DNA of 11,923 bases from positions 1 to 11,923 of the forward strand of contig QFOT01000059.1 of the NCBI GenBank assembly GCA_003241285.1. Direction: 5' to 3'. Positions 5,938 to 11,923 of the stretch are shown piece after piece. The first letter of the stretch is position 1. Every line of letters begins with the position of its first letter. A program made the position numbers and the translations under genes. This DNA comes from Micavibrio aeruginosavorus. GTDB lineage: Bacteria > Pseudomonadota > Alphaproteobacteria > Micavibrionales > Micavibrionaceae. The notes beneath the pieces are model-generated. The model was not told the origin of the DNA and searched no databases. It saw only the letters and a list, made by a program, of their open reading frames with translations.

Positions 5938-8878
5938 TGTTTATACCATTTCGCCAACCAGGAAATTCCTGCCCGAACTGGCGGCGGGGATTTTCGAGAT
6001 GGCGGGCGGAATAGGACCGAACCTGACGCGGTTTCGTATCTTGCTGCCAACGCGCCGCGCCTGCCGCGAACTTCGTGCCGAGTTTCTTAACTTAAGCAAT
6101 GGCAAGCCCCTCCTTTTACCGCGCATGAGCCCGCTCGGCGATATCGACCAGGAAGAACTCGATATCCTGATTTCAGGTACGGTTGAATCTCAATCCATTG
6201 AGACAATCCCACCTGCTTTGTCGTCGCTTGAACGCCAGATGATGCTCTCCACTTTGGTGCAGGCCAAAAGCCCCGATATGCGCGGCGAACAATGCCTGTC
6301 ACTCGCCCGCGCATTAGGCCGCTTGATGGATCAGGTCTATACGGAAGATCTCGATCTATCAGAACTTCCCAACCTCGTCGATAAAAGCGGGCTCTCTGAA
6401 CACTGGCTGCAAACCGTCGATTTCCTGAAAATCATCAGCGAAACATGGCCACTGGTTTTAGCCGAAGAAGGCAAGATCGATTCCGCCGATCGCCGAAACC
6501 GTCTGCTTAAATTGATGGCGCAATACTGGCAGGAAAACCCTCCATTGACGCCGGTGATCGCCGCCGGATCGACCGGCTCTATCCCGGCGACAGGAAATTT
6601 ATTGCATGTCGTTTCCGGACTTCCCGACGGCCATGTGATTTTGCCGGGACTTGATATTCATTCGGATGACAAAAGCTGGCACCATATTGGCGAAACCCAT
6701 CCGCAAAATACGATGAAGCGCCTAATTACCCGCATAGGAGTAGAGCGTCATCAAGTGAAACAATGGCGCGAGGCAGACAAATACTCTAATGCCCGCCTCG
6801 ACATCGCCCGCGCCGTGACTTGTCCGGCAGAAACCTGCGATTCATTTGAGATGGAAGAAGACAGGCTGAAAGCCGGGCTCCAAGACGTTGAATTAATCGA
6901 AGCGGATAATTCGCGGCATGAAGCGCAAGTGATCGCAATTGCCGTTCGTGAATGCCTGGAAGACCCCGACAAAAAAGCGGTGATCATCACGCCGGATCGA
7001 AATCTCGCCCGCCGCATTTCCTCGAGTTTAAGACGATGGGATATCCATGTCGACGATTCCGCCGGTCAGCCTTTGCACATGAAACCGGCAGGCATCTTCA
7101 TCAATCGTATCCTAAATTGCCTGATCGAGGATTTCGCGCCTTATCCTTTACTCGATCTTCTCAAAACTTCCTTCGCCGCTGATTACTTCAGCCAGAAACT
7201 GGTCAGTGAATTCGAGCTGCAAATCCTGAGAGGCCCGCGCCCGTTGCCCGGTCTGGACGGTTTGCGCAAAGCCGTCATGAGCGAAGCGCCGGACTTATCA
7301 GCTTTTATCGAGCGTCTTGAGATTGCTTTCGCGCCCATCATCGCTTTTGCTACCACTACTCATTCCCTGCAGGAACTGATCCTGGCGTTGAGCCCGACCG
7401 CAGAGATTCTTGCCGGAGATAGGCTTTGGGCATCGCCCGACGGCGAAGCGCTCGCCCTGCTTCTTAGTGAATTGCAAAGCCAGCAAACAAGACTCGCACC
7501 GGCGGATTTAAGAACCCATTACGGCTATCTCAATCAATTTATGAGCGACAGCAAAGTACGCCCCGCTTTCGGCACACATCCGCGCGTCACAATTCTGGGC
7601 CAAATCGAAGCGCGACTAATTACCGCCGATCTTATAATTATGGCGGGATTAAATGAAGGCACGTGGCCGCCGGAACCACCTGCCGATCCGTGGATGTCGC
7701 GGCCTATGCGAAAGCGCTTCAAACTGCCGCCGATCGAAAGGCAAACCGGCCTGTCTGCGCATGATTTCGTGCAGGCTTTCAACGCCGATAAAGTCATCAT
7801 GACACGCGCAAAGAAAATCGATGGCACGCCATCGGTCCCGGCACGCTGGCTGGAAAGACTATCCGCTCTGCTGGAAAGCACGCAGTTGAAGAAAGATTAC
7901 CTGACCAGCAAAAGCGATATCGCTTACTGGGCATATTTGCTGGACCTGCCGGATGCCATTACGCCACAGGAAAAGCCGCAGCCGCGCCCGCCTGTCGAAA
8001 GACGTCCGAAAACGCTGGGCGTCACGGGTATTGAAACCCTGATGAAAAACCCGTACCAGATTTATGCGCGGTATGTCTTAAGCCTGAAACCATTAAACGC
8101 TGTCGATGAAGATGTCACGGCATCGGATCGCGGCGAATTTATTCACGATATCCTGAATAAATTCATCAATGATCATCCACTTATATTGCCAGAGGATGCC
8201 GAGCAGATTTTACTCAAAATGGGTGAAGATAAACTTGCCGAGCTAGGACAGGTGTCACCCGCCTGGCAATATTGGTGGCCACGATTCAAGAATATCGTGC
8301 CCGCTTTTCTGGAGCATGAAGCCCAATGGCGGCTGGGATCACGCGTCTGGAAAACGGAGATCAAGGGCGCTCACCTTTTCAATTTTGGCGGAATTGATTT
8401 TACCTTGACCGCCAAGGCGGATCGTATCGATACAACCGCAGACGGCGCGGCAATCATCGATTATAAAACCGGGAATACGCCCTCTACCCCCAATGTCGTC
8501 AAAGGGAAATCACCGCAATTGCCACTGGAAGCCTTATTGATGAGCAAGGGCGGATTCGACAACAGGCAAGTCGATGCCGATAAAATATCGTTAAGTTACT
8601 GGACATTGACAGGAAAAAGAAACCCGCTCGACATAACCATTCTTGAAGAAAAAACTGTCACGACTAAAAGAATTCCTGTTGTGATTGGCGATCTGGTTAT
8701 TGAAGCTGAAGAAGGCCTTACAAAACTTATGACCGCTTTTATGAGCGAGATCACACCCTATGCTCCGGTCATTCCCACATCCAACCGCCTTTATGACGAA
8801 GAGAAAGCTTACAAACATCTGGCGCGAACCGATGAATGGGGTATCGAGGGCGAATCAGATTTCGAGGACGCCGCATGA
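5930..8878 (+). CDS. addB: AddB, nuclease subunit of the AddAB double-strand break repair enzyme
   Basis: AddB pairs with AddA to unwind and trim double-strand ends for RecA-mediated recombination. At 982 residues it has the length of the alphaproteobacterial AddB group. Near the N-terminus, LLPTRRACRELR (38-49) is the conserved helicase-like segment, but no GxxxxGKT Walker A motif is present, so this subunit should not be an active ATP-driven motor. Around residues 573-620, GLNEGTWPPEPPADPW and GLSAHDF are AddB signatures. The C-terminal nuclease domain shows GEFIHDIL (His739), Asp831 in KADRID, Asp844 and Lys846 in IIDYKTG, and Gln863 in QLPLEALL, a complete PD-(D/E)XK set. The iron-sulphur cysteines known from Bacillus AddB are missing: the C-terminal third has no Cys, and the usual CPxxYxxxY element reads NPYQIYARY (from Asn707). 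It overlaps its neighbours at both ends. Confidence 0.95.
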   Translation: MPNVYTISPTRKFLPELAAGIFEMAGGIGPNLTRFRILLPTRRACRELRAEFLNLSNGKPLLLPRMSPLGDIDQEELDILISGTVESQSIETIPPALSSLERQMMLSTLVQAKSPDMRGEQCLSLARALGRLMDQVYTEDLDLSELPNLVDKSGLSEHWLQTVDFLKIISETWPLVLAEEGKIDSADRRNRLLKLMAQYWQENPPLTPVIAAGSTGSIPATGNLLHVVSGLPDGHVILPGLDIHSDDKSWHHIGETHPQNTMKRLITRIGVERHQVKQWREADKYSNARLDIARAVTCPAETCDSFEMEEDRLKAGLQDVELIEADNSRHEAQVIAIAVRECLEDPDKKAVIITPDRNLARRISSSLRRWDIHVDDSAGQPLHMKPAGIFINRILNCLIEDFAPYPLLDLLKTSFAADYFSQKLVSEFELQILRGPRPLPGLDGLRKAVMSEAPDLSAFIERLEIAFAPIIAFATTTHSLQELILALSPTAEILAGDRLWASPDGEALALLLSELQSQQTRLAPADLRTHYGYLNQFMSDSKVRPAFGTHPRVTILGQIEARLITADLIIMAGLNEGTWPPEPPADPWMSRPMRKRFKLPPIERQTGLSAHDFVQAFNADKVIMTRAKKIDGTPSVPARWLERLSALLESTQLKKDYLTSKSDIAYWAYLLDLPDAITPQEKPQPRPPVERRPKTLGVTGIETLMKNPYQIYARYVLSLKPLNAVDEDVTASDRGEFIHDILNKFINDHPLILPEDAEQILLKMGEDKLAELGQVSPAWQYWWPRFKNIVPAFLEHEAQWRLGSRVWKTEIKGAHLFNFGGIDFTLTAKADRIDTTADGAAIIDYKTGNTPSTPNVVKGKSPQLPLEALLMSKGGFDNRQVDADKISLSYWTLTGKRNPLDITILEEKTVTTKRIPVVIGDLVIEAEEGLTKLMTAFMSEITPYAPVIPTSNRLYDEEKAYKHLARTDEWGIEGESDFEDAA
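8864..8868 (+). promoter_or_regulatory. Ribosome binding site of addA
   Basis: GAGGA within the last codons of addB stands 6 bases before the addA ATG at 8875, an ideal spacing. With the ATGA overlap it fixes the addA start and suggests balanced synthesis of the two subunits. Confidence 0.6.
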
Positions 8879-11800
8879 GCAATTCCGTCCAAAGCCTGAT
8901 CATCGACCAGACTATTTTAGATGCGCCGCATGATCCGGGCATCAGCCAGCGTAACGCATCGACACCGTCGCGTCATGTCTGGGTTCGCGCCTCGGCAGGA
9001 TCGGGTAAAACCAAAGTCCTGATCGACCGACTCTTGCGACTCCTCCTGCCTGATCCTTTGACAAAAGCACCAGGTACGCCGCCCGACAAAATACTTTGCC
9101 TGACATTTACAAAAGCAGGCGCGGCGGAGATGTCGCTTCGGCTGCAAAAGCGGCTACTGGAATGGTCGGTTAAAAAGAGTGATGACCTGAAATCAGAACT
9201 GGATATTTTGACCGGCACCAATGTTACCGATGATTTCGTCCGCGAGGCCAAACAACTTCTGGCACGAATTCTCGATGCACCATCGCGGATGAAAATCCTG
9301 ACTATCCATTCCTTCTGCCAGTCGGTATTAGGACGCTTCCCGATTGAAACCGGATTGTCGCCGGATTTCAAAGTTGCCGAGGAAGCCGAAGCGGCAGAAT
9401 TTTTGCAAAAAGCGTTGATCGATAATCTCGTTTATGCCGCCGAACATCCCAATACCGATATCGGGCAGGTTTTCTCAAGACTTGCCGTATCCAAGAATCT
9501 TGAACAGCTTCAAGCCGATTTGAAAAAAATCATTCAGGAGCCGTTGAAGCTTCAAAATTTTCTGGCCGATTGCGATACGCTGAAAGACATACAGGCAAAA
9601 ATTTCAATCAGCTTCGAAATAGAGAACGCCTCATTGTTGACGGATGCTCATTTCTGTGATGAAAGCCACCTGCCACGTAACTCGCTGAAAATCATCGCCG
9701 ATAAAATGGCATTTTCCAGCGCCAGCGATATTAAAAGTGCAGATATTCTCTACGCCTTTCTATCAGCGGATATAGCCGAAAGATTAAAAAACCTCTCAAG
9801 TTATAAAAAAATCATTCTGGCGAAGCCGCGCGGCAAAGCCGCCTATGACGATGCCGACTTGATGGAACGGCTTGTAAACGAACGCGAGCGGATCGACCGT
9901 TACGCTCTAGCCAGAAATATCATGGCGACCGCCGATCTTTTATATTTAAGCCGCCGCATTCTCAAAGATTACGAACGGCACAAGAAACTTCTCGGCGTGC
10001 TCGATTACAACGATCTTATTTTCAATACCAAACGGCTTTTATCCGGAGATTTTGGGCGTCACGACGACGATGCCGCGCATAAGAAGATGTCGACGGCCTG
10101 GGTACTTTATAAGCTCGACGAGGGTATCGATCATATACTGGTCGATGAATCGCAGGATACAAACCCCGATCAATGGGATATCGTCGCCAGCCTCACGGAA
10201 GAATATTTCTCCGGGGCGGCCCGCGAGATTTTAAGGCCGCGCACCTTGTTCGTCGTCGGCGATGAGAAACAATCTATTTTCAGTTTCCAGCGCGCCGATC
10301 CGGAAGCTTTCTTCCGCATGCGGGAATATTTCGCCGGGAAAGCCGCCCTGATGCAGGAAGGATTTGAGGAATCACTCATTTTCTCCTTCCGCACCACCTC
10401 ACCTGTTTTGAAAGTGACCGACAGTACATTTGAAAATCCTGAACTGGCGCATTACATCGGTTTGCAAGGCTCTCCGCTGCGCCATATCAGTTACCGCTCT
10501 GACAAGAATAAGGACTTAAGCGGCAGCGTAGAACTTTGGCAACCTGTCTATGCCGAGAAGAACGACAACGAAACGACAAGCGGCTGGCAATTGCCGTTTA
10601 GCCAAAGCGAAGCCGCCAAAACCGCGCCGGAAATCCTGGCCCAGCGTATCGCAAGCCGTCTTTCCTATATGATGACAAAAGGCGAGGCCCAGCCCGGCGA
10701 TATCATGATTTTGATGCGATCGCGCTCGGCCCTGATGAAACACATCATCCGCGAATTGAAAAGACGGTCACTGCCGGTATCGGGGATGGACCGCATGGTG
10801 CTTGGCGAAAGCTTGATCGTGCAGGATATTCTTAGCGTGTGCGATTTCTGTCTTTTGCCGGAAGATGATTTCACGCTCGCCTGTCTTTTGAAATCGCCTT
10901 TTATCGGTTTTACCGATGACGATCTGATGACATTGCATTTTGGCAAACAAGAAAAACTGCCGATCGTCGCAGCCTTGAGGCAAAATCCTGAATACGAAGC
11001 TCTTGTTTTGTGGCTGGACAAGATTTTGAATTATGCCGCCAAGGTTCAGCCCTATGAATTTCTTGAACAGCTTCTAACGATACCCTGCCCGGCCGATCCG
11101 GCAGGGTCGGGCTATCGCGCCTGTCAGGCGCGGCTGGGCACCGATACGCTTGAGCCGCTCGACGAGCTTTTAAGTCAGACGCTTAAACTCGAATTACAGG
11201 ATATCCGCACCCTGCAGGATTTTGTCGCTTATCAGAAAAGCGCCAGGCGCGAGATCAAGCGTGAGATGGAAGAAGGCTCAAACCAGATACGAATTATGAC
11301 GGTTCATGCCTCGAAAGGACTGGAAGCGCCGATCGTTATACTGCCAGATACGATGACTATTCCCTCAAAGGGCAAGCTCGATCCTTTCCTTTGGCCCGAT
11401 AAATCCGGCCTTGCCGCCCCGTTATGGGCTGAGAGCTCTGACACGCGCTCTGGCATCTATCAAAATGCCCTTGATCGCCAATACGAGCAGCAACTGGCGG
11501 AACATACTCGCCTTTTATATGTTGCAATGACGCGGGCCAAAGAGCGGCTCATTATCTGCGCAGCGGCAAAGTCAGGGAACATCGATCCCAAAACCTGGTA
11601 TGCCGCCATTACGGCAGGTTTCGACAGGCTGGAAGGCGTTATCGAGAACGATAGCGGCGACCGCATTTACCGTTTAAGCGATGAGCGGCGAGAACCAATA
11701 CCTGCTAAAGTAACGCAGAAAATAGATTTGCCGCCATGGATCCGGCAAAAAGCCGCGGCGGAAAAAGAAAATCTTAAATCTTTCTCTCCTTCACGTCAGG

Positions 11801-11923
11801 ATATTGATGACCAGCCTGTCTATTCTCCTTTGGCGCAATCTCAGGAACACCGCTTCAAACGCGGCAATGCAACGCACAAACTTTTGCAGGTTTTGCCCGA
11901 TATAAAACCAGAGAAACAGGAAC
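8875..11923 (+). CDS. addA: AddA, helicase-nuclease subunit of AddAB (3' truncated by the window edge)
   Basis: The frame stays open from the ATG at 8875 to the window end, giving 1016 complete codons of a protein usually near 1150-1200 residues. It is a UvrD-type SF1A helicase with 3'-5' polarity. Motifs in order: Walker A ASAGSGKT (39-46); motif Ia LTFTKAGAAEM (from 76); TIHSFC (143-148); motif II ILVDESQDT (Asp424, Glu425); motif III VVGDEKQSIFSFQ (460-472); motif IV FSFRTT with Arg506; motif V IMTVHASKGLE (807-817); motif VI LLYVAMTRAKERL (880-892, Arg887). The helicase is complete and should be active. The C-terminal nuclease domain has just begun (RGNATHKLLQ, His1001); its PD-(D/E)XK residues lie beyond the window. 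The start overlaps the addB stop as ATGA. Confidence 0.96.
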   Translation, partial: MSNSVQSLIIDQTILDAPHDPGISQRNASTPSRHVWVRASAGSGKTKVLIDRLLRLLLPDPLTKAPGTPPDKILCLTFTKAGAAEMSLRLQKRLLEWSVKKSDDLKSELDILTGTNVTDDFVREAKQLLARILDAPSRMKILTIHSFCQSVLGRFPIETGLSPDFKVAEEAEAAEFLQKALIDNLVYAAEHPNTDIGQVFSRLAVSKNLEQLQADLKKIIQEPLKLQNFLADCDTLKDIQAKISISFEIENASLLTDAHFCDESHLPRNSLKIIADKMAFSSASDIKSADILYAFLSADIAERLKNLSSYKKIILAKPRGKAAYDDADLMERLVNERERIDRYALARNIMATADLLYLSRRILKDYERHKKLLGVLDYNDLIFNTKRLLSGDFGRHDDDAAHKKMSTAWVLYKLDEGIDHILVDESQDTNPDQWDIVASLTEEYFSGAAREILRPRTLFVVGDEKQSIFSFQRADPEAFFRMREYFAGKAALMQEGFEESLIFSFRTTSPVLKVTDSTFENPELAHYIGLQGSPLRHISYRSDKNKDLSGSVELWQPVYAEKNDNETTSGWQLPFSQSEAAKTAPEILAQRIASRLSYMMTKGEAQPGDIMILMRSRSALMKHIIRELKRRSLPVSGMDRMVLGESLIVQDILSVCDFCLLPEDDFTLACLLKSPFIGFTDDDLMTLHFGKQEKLPIVAALRQNPEYEALVLWLDKILNYAAKVQPYEFLEQLLTIPCPADPAGSGYRACQARLGTDTLEPLDELLSQTLKLELQDIRTLQDFVAYQKSARREIKREMEEGSNQIRIMTVHASKGLEAPIVILPDTMTIPSKGKLDPFLWPDKSGLAAPLWAESSDTRSGIYQNALDRQYEQQLAEHTRLLYVAMTRAKERLIICAAAKSGNIDPKTWYAAITAGFDRLEGVIENDSGDRIYRLSDERREPIPAKVTQKIDLPPWIRQKAAAEKENLKSFSPSRQDIDDQPVYSPLAQSQEHRFKRGNATHKLLQVLPDIKPEKQE

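Noticed and set aside
7534..7881. 115-codon open frame antisense to addB
   Set aside because: It lies opposite the most conserved AddB signature region and has no supporting feature.
8973..9371. 132-codon open frame antisense to addA
   Set aside because: It is the shadow of the Walker A to TIHSFC region of addA, whose helicase motifs are all in order.

Overview
The window comes from an alphaproteobacterium, and all of it reads as ordinary chromosomal DNA of roughly balanced base composition. The main evidence is a DivL-type cell-cycle kinase, recognised by a tyrosine where the phospho-accepting histidine should be, together with a tsaE / MurU-like / addB / addA cluster of the alphaproteobacterial kind. 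The order within the class cannot be fixed from the sequence. No rRNA, tRNA, CRISPR array, insertion sequence, prophage gene or origin was seen.

Layout from left to right. (1) Positions 1-261 hold the 3' end of an unidentified basic ORF whose last third runs through a palindromic repeat. Its stop overlaps the start of the next gene. (2) purU (formyltetrahydrofolate deformylase) and divL (PAS sensor-kinase homologue with Tyr541) lie 8 bases apart on the + strand. (3) A two-gene block on the - strand holds a thioredoxin-reductase-like ferredoxin-NADP+ reductase and then a small, probably secreted protein with four cysteines. The small gene overlaps the 3' end of divL tail to tail. (4) A tight + strand run follows: tsaE, a MurU-like sugar-1-phosphate nucleotidyltransferase, addB and addA. 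Every junction in this run overlaps by 4 or 8 bases. addA is cut by the window edge just as its nuclease domain begins.

How the genes work together. purU releases formate from 10-formyl-THF and regenerates THF. divL is expected to feed the DivK-CckA-CtrA cell-cycle pathway. The ferredoxin reductase supplies or draws electrons between NADPH and ferredoxin or flavodoxin. tsaE supports the t6A37 tRNA modification complex. The nucleotidyltransferase probably makes a UDP-sugar, in the best studied case for cell-wall recycling. AddA and AddB form the helicase-nuclease that resects double-strand breaks for RecA.

There is no clear new system here. The points most worth a second look are the palindromic element translated into the upstream ORF up to the purU start, the DivL homologue without a visible membrane anchor, the - strand pair placed between divL and tsaE with only 19 bases before the divergent tsaE start, the lack of an AmgK-like kinase gene next to the MurU-like gene, a possible divL terminator inside an antisense gene, and the four-cysteine exported protein.
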